Assembly: GCA_002049455.2 (NCBI GenBank) | Contig: KV918777.1 | Location: 248,001-312,000, forward strand | Source: Porphyra umbilicalis | Taxonomy: Eukaryota > Rhodophyta > Bangiophyceae > Bangiales > Bangiaceae | Direction of reading: 5' to 3' | Length of the DNA: 64,000 nucleotides | Part shown: piece by piece, positions 1-12,371 of the stretch | How positions within the stretch are numbered: the stretch's first letter is position 1 | Layout of the letters: the number at the start of each line of letters is the position of its first letter | Position numbers and translations under genes: made by a program | The notes under the pieces: generated by a model | Database searches by the model: none | What the model was told of the DNA's origin: nothing | Seen by the model: the letters and a program-made list of their open reading frames with translations, nothing else

Positions 1-440
1 TGGTAGCTGCCGATTGCGCCTTCGTCAATGCCGCACGCACATAACAAGTGCCCAATCCATCGTTTCCATCAAGGGAGCGGGAAGGTTCGCCGCCGTCGTG
101 TCGACGCCATGCACCACCAACGCCGCCGGCTCGGCGGGTCTGGCGGCAGCCGATTGCAGCAACGACCACGCATCACGCACCAGACAAGTGATCACACAGA
201 CGTTGAGGCCATCAAAGGGGGGGGCGTCGCCACCGTCAGGTCGGCGCCGCGCGCCACCAACGGCGTCGGCACAGCGGGTCTGACGGCAGCCGATGGCACC
301 AACGTCCACTCGGCCCGGTGGTGACACTTTCCCACGCGGACAGTGCTGGCATCGACAGGGAGGCGGTCGCTGCCGCCGGGTCGGCGCCCCGCGCCGCCAA
401 GGGCGTCGGCTCGGTAGGTCTGGTGGCAAGTGAGTGCTTC
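1..440. repeat. 140-bp tandem repeat, about three diverged copies
   Basis: Equivalent words recur at exactly 140-bp spacing. The word gcagccgatt or its variants begins at 6, 146, 286 and 426. The word tcggcgcc or tcgacgcc begins at 101, 241 and 381. Copies are diverged by substitution with almost no length change. Because 140 is not a multiple of three and the frames are not conserved between copies, this is read as non-coding satellite-like DNA. It lies directly upstream of the hAT-derived gene and may belong to that element's 5' end or be older flanking sequence. Confidence 0.8.
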
Positions 441-582
441 AAGGCTGCGTCGTGCGACGAGGAGGTGGCTGTTAGGGACGGTTACCGTTCTGTGGCGTGA
501 TGGATGAGACTCGCAACTTCCAAGAGACGCAATCTTCTGCGCCTCGAGGCGTGACCGGGAGCGCCACCGCGCCTCAAGGGCG

Positions 583-3104
583 TTGCAGGGGGCTGTTGCT
601 TCCCCAAATCGGCGGATCGGTGGTCAGGGACATGGCTCTGGTGCCATCGAAGATGTGGCAGACAGCGAATTCATGTTGACGGGCGACACGACCGAGACTA
701 TCTTGGCGTTATGCGGCGACGCTGGCAAGGACGTGCCCGCGACTGTCACTTACGACGATGCGTAGTACCGACGCATGGAGAAGTCGACCGTGTCGCGTAA
801 GATGCGGTCCGCAATGTGGGGCTTTGTACAGCTGTACGAGCTCTCAAGCGCCAGGGAGCAACACAAGGTCGCAATGTGCTGTCTTTGCCACCGGCTTGGC
901 AAGCATGCCCTGATCATTTCGCGAAGGGGAAACAACTCCAATGGAAACAAGCACTTGGAGTACCACGCCAACAAGGACGTGCCAACCGTGAAGCAGCTCG
1001 CACACGCCCGGGTGACCTTGTACATCATGCGGAAAGTAAGCGGCGGCACCAGAGAAAGGCAGCTGGGCGAAGACAACAAGATCACCAAGTACGTCAAGCA
1101 CGATCAGCGCGAGCACCACCTGAGCTTTGTGAGAATGCAGATGATGACCATGTCACCGCATTTTATCTCATCGAACGCCTTCATGCGCTCCTTTCTTGCC
1201 CAGGTTTCCACCTACACGCCACCGGTACCCGACACCGTCACGCACCACTTGTTGGAGCTCCACATGTACCTTTTAAGCCTTGTGAGGAGAAAGATCGCCA
1301 ACGTGAAGACGGAGTTTCGCGGCATGGCATTCTGCCACATGGTCTGCGACCTGTGGACGGAGAAGCACCGCTCGAACGCCTTTCGATCGGTGGTCTTCCG
1401 CTGCGTGGACCCGATAAGCATCAAGATGGAGGTGGTACACCTGGGCGTCTCGCTCTTTGTGGGCCGGCACGACAATGCCAGCATCCGCTGGTGGCTCTCT
1501 CGGTTGCTCGCAAGCTCTGGTCTATCTGAAGCGGAGATCTCGTCTAAAACGACAGACTCAGGGGTCAACGTGCGCGAGGCCATGTGCAGCTTGCAGGCCG
1601 CGTAGCTGCCGTGCTTCTCCCACTTGCTGCTTAACGCCGTCCATATCTCTTTGGGCTGGACTGGCGACGCTGGAATAACAGCCAGCGTGACCGACTCGGA
1701 CCTGGTTGTGATTGGGCGACTCCACAAGAGCAAGAACCCGCGCGTCAATACCGTTTTGGGTAGGATGCAAAAGCTGCTCGGTCACTTCAATCATTCCGAG
1801 CGAAGCGTGGAGCTGTACAACCGAGTGCCCGTGCCATTTCCTGACCCGCAGTCGGGGCCGCTACCCCCACGGTCGCTCCTCAGAGACATTATCACTCGCT
1901 GGAGCTCCACGTACCGAGCCATCGCGCGTCCTTACACGTGTCACGACCGGCTCGCGGCTTTCTTTGCGTCCCCTGACGTGGGTGACGTACCTAGAAGGCG
2001 GGACCTGTCACCCGACGACTGCGATCGCCTGCGCCATGTCCTCGGGGTTCTCCGAAATTCCTTTGAGGTGAGGACGCGGACGGAAAGCACCGTTGACCCT
2101 GTGTGCGGCCTCGTGTCCCTGCTTGGATTCCTACGTCAGGCCCTGTACGCGCCGTGCTTCCGCATGCCGGTACCCCCCAGGACCGCCCTGGAGGTGGGAA
2201 GCGACGCCATTCAGAAGTACTGCGCTGCCCACTCGATGCAGTTGGTGGTTGAGGTGAATAACTATCTCTACGCGACCGATAACCGGTACGTGAAGCCAAC
2301 CCCGGGAAAGAAGGCGATGTGCGAGGAGGCGGCTACGGTCGTCGCGGTGCTCCGAACACAGGTTGACCCGCGCTTCTTCAACAGTGACGACGCTTCCAGC
2401 AATATCCTCGACTGTCCGGCTGTGCTGGCTTCGTCCATGGTGACGCCGGGTGGCCCCCGCCTCTTTCGCGAGGTAGCCCGCCTTGTCGATCAATCCGACC
2501 CTGTAATGAGGGCCACTTTGATCGTGCACGACCTTTGCGCCAAGTTCGTCTCACCTGCTTTGAGGGCCCCCAACGCGCGGCAGGCACAAACTCCCTCTGC
2601 GAGGCACCGGGCGCGGTCCTGCCTCGTCGATCTGTGCGCAGACGACGACGACGGTGCGAGTGCAGTCGCCACGCCAGAAGCAACTGCTGCACAGGAGGAG
2701 CTCGTGGTGTTCCTGAAGTCGCCCGATATTCCTCGCCCGATATTTCTAAGAAACGTGACGCCATCCAGTACTGGTGCTCACATAAGGCCAAGTGTCCCTC
2801 GCTAGTTGTGGTAACAGCGTCGGTGTTGGGGGCCGTGACGTCGTCAGCGGCGTCGGAGCGGGACTTCTCTCTCGCGGGTAACATCATGCGCAAGTCGAGG
2901 GCGTCGGATCTCCCTCGCCATTTGGCCATGCATTGCTTCAGTTACGACAACGTCGCTCCCTTTTTTTTGCTCCCCGCCAACCTCGACGACGTGCAGCGGC
3001 TCACCATGGAGGAGGCGAGGAAGGCCCGCACTGACATGACGTTTGGGGGCGCGAGTGCGTATCAAGAGGACGATACGGATGGGTCTGATAATGAAGAGCT
3101 GTGA
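583..3104 (+). pseudogene. hAT-superfamily transposase, broken copy
   Basis: Reading one frame from 583, an N-terminal segment carries a BED-like zinc finger (CCLC followed by spaced His near 870-960). Next come the hAT catalytic contexts CDLWTEKH (about 1345) and TTDSGVN (about 1550), the hAT-typical TRWSSTY (about 1893-1915) and a C-terminal dimerisation block with SSAASERDFS (about 2838-2868). The frame is interrupted by TAG at 763-765 and TAG at 1603-1605. A 14-bp tandem duplication at 2721-2748 moves the 3' part from frame 1 to frame 3, which ends at 3104. hAT transposases cut and paste DNA with 8-bp target duplications; I could not identify the terminal inverted repeats. Domain order and sequence support hAT strongly. 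The copy is not expected to make full-length protein unless the stops are bypassed. The start is uncertain: 775 is the first ATG after the first stop, and 583 is an ATG upstream of it in the same frame. Confidence 0.85.
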
Positions 3105-3345
3105 ATGGGGTGTAATAGGGCTGTTAACATAAGGCTGTTCAGATGGCGTATACCTTGAAAGGCCATTTAAGCGGAAAAAAACATCGAACTGTTAACTTCG
3201 GACGCAATAACAACAGAAGACACTTCTCAGAAGTACATCTTTTTCTGTGACGGATCGCAACAACAATACGTGATCTCCAGTGCACGTCGGTGCAGGTCCT
3301 GCAATTTATTCCCAATAGGTGCTGGTGATAACAGGACTTACTTCT
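3105..3345. other. intergenic sequence downstream of hAT copy
   Basis: AT-richer than its surroundings and includes the likely 3' end of the hAT element. No gene is recognised. Confidence 0.4.
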
Positions 3346-3359
3346 TTCCAGAGAACCCC

Positions 3360-3935
3360 GCCGTCGCCGACGCGCCGCGCGTGCCGCCACGCCACGCATG
3401 CCGCCGCCGCCGTGTTTGTCACGCCACGGCGGCGGCGGCGGGGGCGGCAGCGGCGGCAGCACGCCGCGCGCGGTCGCACCGCAGTGGCGCCGCCAGCGTG
3501 GCGCGACGGCGACTGGCGAGGCTGCAACCGGCGCGCCGCCGCCCGCGCAACATGCGCACCTCCCCCCCCCACACCCGACCAACGCGCCGCCCTTGAAACC
3601 GCCGCGCCTCGCAGCCGCCGTACGCCGCCGCCGCCGACGCGCCCCGCGTGCCGCCACGCCACGCGTGCCGCCGCCGCCGCGATTGTCACGCCGCCACGAC
3701 CCGCCGCGGGTGTACCCCGCCGCCGCCGACGCGCCGCGCGTGCCGCGACGCCACGCGTGCTGCCGCCGCCGCTTTCGTCATATCACGGCTGCGGCGGAGG
3801 CGGCGGCAGCAGCGGCAGCACGCCGCGCGCGGCCGCGCTGCAGTGGCGCCGCCGGCGTGGCGCGGCGGCGACCGGTGCGCTGACGCCCCCGCCCCCTACC
3901 AACGCGCCGCCCTTGCCGTCGACGCGTCCTGCCGC
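3360..3935. repeat. GC-rich low-complexity block with internal repeats
   Basis: Composed largely of CCG/CGG-type words. A sub-repeat beginning gccgacgcgcc(g/c)cgcgtgcc occurs at 3366, 3633 and 3724, each followed by a similar stretch of roughly 60-130 bp. Long open frames run through it on several frames at once, as expected from composition alone, with Arg/Ala/Pro-rich translations. I do not call any of them genes. Confidence 0.7.
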
Positions 3936-3993
3936 CTCGGCTACCCTCCGCTGCGCGGAGGGAGGCCTGCGTCAACATCTGTGGCATCAAAGA

Positions 3994-4016
3994 GGGGGGG
4001 GGGGGGGGGGGGGGGG
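3994..4016 (+). repeat. poly-G tract, 23 nt
   Basis: An uninterrupted run of G from 3994 to 4016. Such runs are G-quadruplex-prone and are common assembly or sequencing error sites, so the exact length is uncertain. Confidence 0.9.
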
Positions 4017-6804
4017 AGTGGCGGATTGCAGCAGGTGTGGCTCTTGGGGCGGGCCACCTGCACCCAGTCGCTCGCGGGCAGTCTTCGGCAAGAGGTCATT
4101 GCCGCCTGGCGCCTGCCTACGAACCATGTCCGCGTCGTGACAGCACCGTTGGCTTGGAGGGTTGGGCGACCAGGCGAGCGGGGGAGCGGGGAGCGAGAGA
4201 GAGAGAGGGGTAGGCGTATCACGGCCACAACAAAGCAGCAACGAGAGGCTGGCGCGGTGGGGCGAGGTGCACAAGCGCTGCCAGATCCGGCGTGGCACGC
4301 AATTGAAGCCGCGACCAAAGAAATGGTCGAAAAAATTGAACAAGTACATTACGAACTTGTTTTGCATTTCTCCTTCTCAAGTGCACTTGCTTTCGTGCGA
4401 CGGATAACGATAAGCGTAACAGAGCGTTCCGGACCCCGACCTTATGCCAGGGAGATACAGTCTGTCTCCAATGCTGTCCACCTCCTATACACTGCGGGTC
4501 GGTATTTCATCGCCGGGATAGTTCTAAATTTGCCGGCTTGTAAATCTATAACGAGTAGACGCGAAAGAATGCTTTGAGAAAGCCATGCAAAGCTCCTGTG
4601 AGATGGCCTCAGCATGTTTTGGAGGATCATGTGCACAACAGTTCCGTCGATCAGCGAAAATCCTACATTTCGGATTGCCTGATTCTCGAGTGACCTCCGT
4701 GATTCGGCAGTTCATCACTACAGTTCTGGACTCGTTCAACGGATCATCTTCGGGACTGACTCTGGGATCGTTCCAGAAGCAGTGTCATCCTGACCCACAG
4801 ATCATCTCGGGGACTGTCATTCGAAAAAATAGTGACGACTTGTTCAACTGATAGTCTGACTGCCTCTTCCGCAAATAAAATGTCTGCCTATTCGGTCAAC
4901 AGTGTGAACAAAATCCTTTTGACACTCTCTCCATTCAGACCAATGCCCATCGTGGAATCTGACATATCATTCATGCGCTTGAGTCTCTGGTGCGAGTGCT
5001 TCTGATACGTATGGATCCGGGGGATTGCGAGTATTGAACCGGGGGATTGCGAGTTCGGGACGTGCTGAGTTAGGATGGTAGCGAACGAGATTGCCACTGA
5101 GCTGAGGACGAATTTACTGCGCGTGTGGGAGACCCAATCATTCATAAATCGGGACTGGGTGCGTCCGGGACTTCACGGTATTCTCGATGTGCGAGCCGAC
5201 GCATGTTTACCCAGTTCCCATCCCCTCTGCGCCGGGAAACAGCGTGTCGGTCGCACGACTACCAAATCACATTGAGGCTCCCTCTGCACACGTTTCGTGG
5301 CCCAGGAGCGACGCCCCATGGGCAGGTCTTGCTCTCTGATCGGTTTCGGCAGACCCTCCTCACGACGTCACTCGAAGTAGTCCAGGCTATCATCTACGAT
5401 TGAGTCCTTGAGACAGGAATCTAGATCAATCTTGCGCACTCGTTCACTCAATCTATGACGACGGTCCCCAGGATGATTGTACTCCGACGCCAGGACAGTC
5501 CTGAGCACGATCCTCAGGATGATCTTACGCCCACATCAGGACAGTTCTCAGCACGATACGCAGAACGATCAGAGCCAGCGAATCGGAATGATCCTTCATG
5601 AGCATGGGGCAGCAACTTCGCCGGACAATTGCCGAATCTGCAGGTGCTGGTGTGAGGATGATTCCCACTGAATATCGGTGCAGATGGTCTTCGAGCACTT
5701 CTGAACTCCACTGCGGGCTTTGTCTCCAAGATCTACAAGAAGTGGGCATAATTTGATCGCATGATCAATGTGCGACAGTTCTGCGAACCGTCGGTGGGCG
5801 AGTTCGAATCTGGCAGTTCTCAGTTTTAAGGAATCGGGGACAAAACGCTGTGTAGTGACCGTACGACCAGCAGGTAGCCCACATTTTACAGTCAGTCTTC
5901 GTCCATATCCCACGCTCCGGAAGAACAGGTGTCGTTGCCGTTTGCACAGTCGCTTTCGAATACTCATGTAGCCCGCTAGTCCGAACCCGCACTTACTGAT
6001 TCACATGCGGAGTGTTGACAGTGAAGCAGTTGATCTGACGTCTTGCAACACGCGCATCCGAATCCGCCATCTGACGCTCTTGTCTCAAAGCAGCAGGGAG
6101 AGAGATGCTGAGGCACCTCCAGATGGCCAGTGTACAAGTCTTTAAGCACCCAGATAGTCAAGGACGAACGAGGGCTTGCTCATGGACACCCTGGACGACT
6201 TCCTGGCGGTATGAGGTCTCCATCGGAACGGATGTGGAATCGATTGCGATCCTCCTGCAATCGTAGTTCTCGATCTCAAGTGAACCTCAGTCCACAAGCA
6301 ACGTCCAAATTACGAAACCGAGTGAGTTCCGTCCATATGCCAGTAGGCCAGCATCCGCACGGGATATGGATGAAGACTGGCTGTATTGGGTCACGCAGGG
6401 CTGCAACTCCCACTCAGTTTGCCCAAGTAGGAGGCATTACGCAACGCACAGGGAAAAGTGGTACGCTTGGGAAGCCCTGGTCTCAAGTATAACAGTACCT
6501 CATATCTCACACTGTTCGGATCATATCCTGCGCCGGTGTTGAACAGGGATCAGCTGACAGCACACAAATGGAATATTGGTCTACTACTTCCACGTGCTGG
6601 GGGAAATTGTCGCCGCTGTGCAACCGTCTTCTTCCCTGTGTAGAGTGTGATGCACATGTGTATCCCTCTTGCGCTTCCACCAAGGCGCTCAATGGAAACG
6701 ATGTACAGACAATATTTATGGATGACCGGAAACTTGGCGCATGGCTGTGCTTCACAACGAAAAATAACGACAAAGTAAAAAACAGAGGTTCTATTCGAAA
6801 GTAG
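4017..6804. other. gene-poor sequence
   Basis: No reading frame here has recognisable domains and all open frames are short. Minor structure includes a GA-rich stretch at 4185-4210, a 22-bp direct duplication (ccgggggattgcgagt at 5017 and 5039) and a 46-bp duplication at 5470-5562. A GTTCGAATC word near 5802 resembles a tRNA B box but no tRNA can be folded around it. Confidence 0.5.
5470..5562. repeat. 46-bp tandem duplication
   Basis: Three anchor words recur at 46-bp spacing: ggatgat at 5471 and 5517, caggacag at 5491 and 5537, and (g/c)agcacgat at 5503 and 5549. The two copies have diverged by scattered substitutions. Confidence 0.7.
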
Positions 6805-8125
6805 TCAAGACGGCCGACGGCACTGAAGATTCTTGAGCCGCCGAGTCAAAGCCACTCGCAAGGGGCACACCTCCCTGTCGCGTCTGCGTTGTCGCAGGCG
6901 CTAGTCGAGATCACATTGATGTCGCAAAATGTCCACCCCCGACGCACACGCGGCGTCGTCGACGCCGAGGTCCTCCACACAGGGGCTCCTGCGGTCCGTC
7001 AAACAGTTGTCCATCTTGACCGCCACTCGGAGGATTTTGCTGCACACCGCCAGAGGGCAGCGCAAAGGCCGCTACAATATCCCCCACCGGCCGACAATCT
7101 GCCCAAAGACCTGCTCCGCAAACGTGCGCGACGAGCTGAGCCAATATTTGAACGAGTCTTTGTCCCACGGCAGGTTCTTCCCCGCCCATGGGGTCAGCAC
7201 GCGGCGGCCGGCCACGTAGGCGTCGTCGGCCGCCACCCAAAGCCCCTCCGGCAACGACCTTTCAGCGCCCAGGACCGCTGCCAAACCGCTCGTAGCCAGC
7301 GCCGTGATATCATGGCAGGATCCTGCCGTCACCGCCGAGAGTAACTGGACGTTGAAATCCGCCCCGACTGCCGCCTGGACGTTAATCGCGACAAAACCCT
7401 TGCGGGTCCAGGATGCCATCAGGTCTGGCAGGTCGGTCACGCGCGGGCGCTGAATGCGCAACGCTAAGCCGTCGATGGCCGAAACACACCCACGGAGTGA
7501 GTTGCGCTGTCCCTTAGAAAAGAGCTCACTTTGCGTGACCAACTCGGCATCTGTTGATGGGAATTTGATGTTGCGCAAGAAGGGCGCACCATGCAAGGCA
7601 GCATGCACCTACAAACAATGAACGAGGGAAAAATTCCAGCAGACTGGATTGGAGCTCGGGTCAGCACGGTGCCATAAAACGATCAGCAAAGGACAGCCAT
7701 CGAAAAATGACAACAGAAAAGCAGCCGAATACGTGAAACAGAGAGGAAGTCGAGGGCTTTCTCAACTCAATCCCTCGAGAAGCACGGCGACGCAACGCAC
7801 GGCCAGGACAGGGAAGCAGCAAACGTACCTAGTGGAACACAGTGTACACCGTGGAGCGGCCAACACCAAAAGCTAGCATACAATCCAGGTATGACACGCC
7901 TGCCAGTAGGCGGAGCGCCATAGCCAGTCTTCAGTCCACAGGGATCCCCTCCCCGCTGGACAGCACCGCCATTTGCTCATCCACGTTCAGCCGGCCGCCG
8001 AGAGCTTCCCGCAATGCGAAAAAGTCATCCCTCGTCATGCGGAAAAGGAGGCGGAAATCCTTGTCGGACACCTCGTGAAGACCGCGAAGCCATCTCAGAC
8101 GCGTGCGACAACAACGTGTGTACTC
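6805..8125 (-). pseudogene. PIF/Harbinger-type transposase (DDE_4-like), broken copy A
   Basis: On the minus strand the conserved N-terminal part (LRWLRGL...FRLLFRMTRDDFFALREAL) ends at about 7931. It is followed, after an in-frame TGA (7931-7933), by RLAMALRLLAG and a GRSTVYTVFH segment. A GTACGT donor and a TTTGTAG acceptor then define an intron at 7609-7828, joined in phase 0. Exon 2 carries the DDE residues in AIDGLALRIQ, AADDAYV and RTFAEQVFGQIVGRW, and ends in the family-typical Arg-rich RRD...LT..L...RRP tail at 6805. Stops interrupt it at 7931-7933 (TGA), 7829-7831 (TAG), 7072-7074 (TAG, in GIL-stop-RPLR) and 6901-6903 (TAG). Family assignment rests on the spacing of the DDE triad and the RWGIL.RPLR motif. 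The element ends were not found. Confidence 0.8.
7609..7828 (-). other. predicted 220-bp intron in Harbinger-type copy A
   Basis: On the minus strand the donor reads GTACGT and the acceptor is a pyrimidine-rich tract ending TTTGTAG. Removing 7609-7828 joins the upstream STVYTVFH frame to VHAALHGAPFLRN in phase 0, matching the continuous helix expected in this transposase family. The codon just before the donor is TAG (7829-7831). Confidence 0.65.
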
Positions 8126-10221
8126 ACGGGGGGACGCAGCAGCAACACACGCTGCGGCGTGCACAACCGACACAACAGCCGCCGCGGCGGTAATGGCCAC
8201 CGCGGGTTGTGCTCTGCGCTGCCGCGACCGGCGCACTCGAGAATCCGCTACGCAGTGCCGTCGACCAGCCGAAGGCCAGCGCGGAAGCGCCCGGCGCGGT
8301 CGCGGCGTAATCGTAGGGGCCAAAAGATGTGTGTCGACGTGAACGGCGACGTCAACCGCGCGTGCGTCAAGGTCCAGTCGTTGTCGAGAAGCGAGAGCGG
8401 TAGCGGGCACAGCTTGCTGGGCGCTATATGTCTGTCCTGACGCGGGGTGCAGGTCGTCCGACGGTCGCCGTTCCGGCCACCTGGCACGCGCAGCTTCCTC
8501 ACGGATGACACCCCGTCGTGCACGGCCTCTGGATGGGACGGCGTGTTGTCTGGCCGTGAGAAATGAAACTGATTGGATATGTATTACTGTTAATAGTCTT
8601 TCCATCCGGGAAACTGGGTCTAAACGCTCGAGTGGCAGGACGCGCAGCGCGGTGGCGCCAGGGTCGTTCACGGACCTCACATCTGTCGGCGCAGGCAACT
8701 CGTGCGCACTCGGCCAGCGACAGCAGCCGCTTGAGCCGTGCATCCTGTGCCACCGTAGTGTTGTCAGTGCTAGGGGCTTCCAGTAGGTTGGTTCCCTAAC
8801 GCAGCTCCAGTGCTCCTCTGCTCCTCCCAGACTGTCGTGTGAGCCATTCGTGCAATCCACGCTGACGTGTCGGCCGCAGCAATGAGTCTTGTGACCAGCG
8901 AGTTTCTCGCAGGGTCCAGGAGTTTTTCTCTTTTCGATTCTCGCTGCAAGGATCCGAACTTGATCGCCGCAGCCTTTTCAGCTAGAAGATTGTGATCGCT
9001 CAACGTCGCCGGCTTGCTTCGTTCGACTGCGAAGCGCGCCCGTGGGCGTCGCTTTCAGAGCGAGTGTCCACCAAGTTATCACATATGGATGATCTGATTG
9101 GCCAGAGCGGGGTGCTGCACGGTGGCTCCTCTCTGACGTCCCCACGCCCCCGCGAGTGGACATGATTTCATGCCCCCTTCTGCAAACATCCATCGCTGAG
9201 CCGCCGTGAGCGTCCCGCGCCCGAGTGCTCGTTCCGCTTGGCAGGCTGTGCGGGTGCCCTGTTCTGGGGAAGCTGACGCAGCAGCAACATCAGCGCCCCA
9301 CGTGGCTGCCTCAGCTTCCAACTGAATAAAGGCGGTGCCTCACGTGCCCCCTGCGGCATTCAAGTCAGCCATCCGATGGGGGGAAGGCGGCTATTTTTAT
9401 CCCACATCTTTCCAGGCCCTCATAGAATTGCAGGGGCTTGCGCTCGGAGGTCCCGGTGTCTGGGCCTTCGCACGTGCCTCCTGGAAAGGGTGAAAAACTC
9501 GTGTGCGATTCCTGGTACAGCCTGTGAGGGTTCGAGGTGGTAAGTGCAGGATACGCATGTTGGGTCCACATCCGGGTCGTAGGTCAGAACGTTCTGTTGG
9601 CGCCTCCGCCTGCTGTTTGCGTTGCGGACACGGGGCGGCGTGATTGGCGGGACAGGAGAGGACAGGCCAAACTCGCTGTCTGATGCCCTGGCAGCGGACG
9701 TACAGCTTCTTTATGGGGCCGCTTCTCGGCGTCCGCGACAGCAGGGAGCACGTTCAGAGGTGTGAGCACCGGCAGCCTTCTCTTAGCGCGGCACTGTCCG
9801 AGTGCTTTCTCTTACGAGGCGCTTGATTTGGAGCACTGCACGCCGCCGCGATGGGGGGGTCGGGAGTACGTGCACAAAGCGCCTCCGGAGCTGCGGTGTG
9901 CCTCGTGGGAGCGGTAGTGTGCTCCATGGTTTCAGGCCGTCTCGCGCAGCCACAAGACGACTTTCTCTTTTCTTGCAGTGCCGTTGCGGCTCTCCTGTCG
10001 CGACGGTCTTGTTCCTATCAGTATGCCCTTGCTTTCCTCCTCCGTTTACTCCGCCTGTATGTGTCTCCGCCGTCGTGCCGAGGCTTTTCCTGTACACTCT
10101 CGCGGCCCGTTCTCTTCTACTTTTCTGCTGGGTTAGTCTGACACCCTATGTTTTTGGTCTACCTTTTCTTCCTTCATTCGGTCGCCGTCGCACTATTCCG
10201 TTGAGTTGTACAGACGTTTCC
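8126..10221. other. no gene recognised
   Basis: The 5' flank of the broken transposase continues as an Arg/Ala-rich open frame to 8860 on the minus strand, but its upstream part has no conserved content. From 8.9 to 10.2 kb I see no domain, RNA gene or clear repeat. Confidence 0.4.
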
Positions 10222-12211
10222 ATGCCGTGTCCCCCGCGCCTGCCCCCCATCTCATCCCTGCTGTCGTCCTCCACAAATAACTCCCCGCCGCGTCGTCCAA
10301 TGACGCTCCCATCGCTGCCGCCAGTGTGGAACTACCCCCCGTTACCACCGCTGCCCCCTCTCAAGTCCCTCCCTCAGTCAACCAACCCAGCGACGGCGAC
10401 CTAGGCGGCGTCCCTCCCCCCACTTGTTTGGCCTGCACCGGAACGGGGCACGCCACGCACGGCCACGTTCACTCTTCCGTCGATCAACATTGACTCCGGG
10501 TTGGATTTCGACGGGGTAGGGTCCTCGGCTGTGCGTACGGACATCCCTCTCAATGAGGTACCCTCTGGGAAGACGTCGGTGCTCCTTAGCACCCCCCCCC
10601 AAGTTCTCCCCGCAACGACTGTCCGGATGCATGCGGTGATTTCAACAATCCGGCTGCACCTGGGCTTCATCGAACACGCGCAACATCTAAGCCTTCGTCT
10701 TCATTGGACGACAACTACGCATCCGCAACGGACGACGGTGGGGTGGCAGAGCGGTTGGGAGCACGTCAGCGGAAGCGGATCAACCGCTGCCGCTCGTTGG
10801 CCGCCACTTCTGATGCAGATGGTCACCGTTCCAACCGTCGCAAGCGTTCTAAATTCCGACTCACGCGCGGCCTCTCGCCAGGGCCTGACGGCAAACACCC
10901 CAATGGCACATGGGGGGCCCCGCTACGCATGCTGATCATGAACTTGTGGGTGGCGTTTGTTGAGAAGGAACTGCGCCGACCCGGCACCAGCATGCCGCTG
11001 GCCCTGGTGAATGCGTCTAAGTGAGTAGCGGGCCAGAATGAGATCCTCGAACTGCCCTTTGTCATCAAGGACAAGGCGATCAAGGGGGTGATAGACAAAA
11101 TTCGCGCCCACACGGAGGAGCGGCGGAGATTTTAGAGACGGACGGGGGCGGCACCCACAGCGGTGCCGTTGAGCGCGCCGCGCACAACGAGGCGCAGGCT
11201 AAGACGTGGCGCATGACCAGCGACGCCATGCAGGATCTGGTGCGCAAGGCCAAGGAGGTCCTGTCTCACACTGGTGCGACCAAGAAGACGGCGCCGGTGG
11301 CGAGCGGCTCGGCGCGCCGACGCCGACGCGCATCTGTCAGGGGCGACAGACGCTCAGGCGATGCCGACAAGCACGGCAGCGATTCAAGTACTGTGAAACG
11401 TGGCACCCACAAGTCGCAATCGGATGACAGCGACTTAGAACTGGGGATATTTCCAGATTGCCTGACGCCCCCACGCTCGACCTCGCGTGCAGCTGCCCCC
11501 AGCGCCAAGGCGGCTACCCCGGCCACCCCGGCCAACCCAGCCACCTCGGCTACCGCTCGTTCGCTGCGCCGCGAGGGCGGTGACGCCGATGGGGGTGTGC
11601 TTCCAGTGCCATCGGCGCGGGGTGGGGCAACTGGATGGTCGAGGCGCATGTCGCCGTCGTAGAAGGAGGGGCACGCGGCGCTGTATTCGGTCGGCGCGCT
11701 CGCCCATGTGATGAGCGAGGGCTTTGTCGTGGCGTCGGTCACCGAGAAGACCGAGGCCGACTCCACCGCCGAGGTCGTACGTATCCCGGAGGCCGCCGCG
11801 GAGCGCCGCGCGGCCGAGACAAACGCACGGGTGAACCGCCAGAAAGATTTGGCGGAGAAGCGGCAGCAGGCGGATCTGTTGGTCGCCGAGCGGAAGGTGG
11901 CGTTCGAGGAGAAGAGGGCGGAAGCTGTCGCTATGATGGCGAGGATGGCTCACGAGGGCAAGCAGGAGCAGTAGAGGAGCACGCTGTTGAGCGACCAGCT
12001 GAGGCTGCTCAGCCAGATGCACCCAGCCAATTCCTCCAAGGAGATCCTCGACGCCTTCCTCAACCTCGGTTCGAGAATTGAGAGGACGTTGGGAGCGTCT
12101 ACAGGGGGGGGGACTCCAATGCATGGCAGCCAGTCCTGTGCTGGTGGTGGCGCCGACGCTGACGACGGCGCCCAGGGTGTGGCGCGGGCGACTGGACGGG
12201 GGGACCCATGA
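10222..12211 (+). pseudogene. accessory ORF of Harbinger-like element, decayed
   Basis: A single ancestral frame can be followed through three pieces. The N-terminal Pro/Ser-rich part runs from ATG 10222 with TAG at 10402-10404. A shift at a C-run near 10590-10600 leads to a basic segment and PDGKHPNGTWGAPLR...MNLWVAFVEKEL, then TGA at 11022-11024, with the frame continuing VAGQNEILELP. A second shift near 11130 leads to ETDGGGTHSGAVERAA and an Ala/Arg-rich stretch, with TAG at 11660-11662. The last part is a charged coiled coil (RIPEAAAERRAAETNARVNR..., 11790-11970), with TAG at 11972-11974 followed by RSTLLSDQLRLLSQM. I do not recognise a catalytic domain. Its position opposite a transposase suggests the DNA-binding partner ORF of a Harbinger-type element. 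Confidence 0.5.
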
Positions 12212-12371
12212 TTTAGAGGGGGTACTGTGGATGTGCGGGAGTGGGAGCGATTATTTGACCACCTTTCGGGAGGGGGCCGTGTGGGGGATAGAGAACATTA
12301 GCCAGGATCAACCTGATGTAGAGAGGATACTCCAGCTTTGCATTCAAACTCCTTCCAGACCCTCAGTACTT

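Noticed and set aside
5760-5840. Possible tRNA gene around GTTCGAATC
   Set aside because: The B-box-like word is present but there is no matching A box, no acceptor stem and no cloverleaf.
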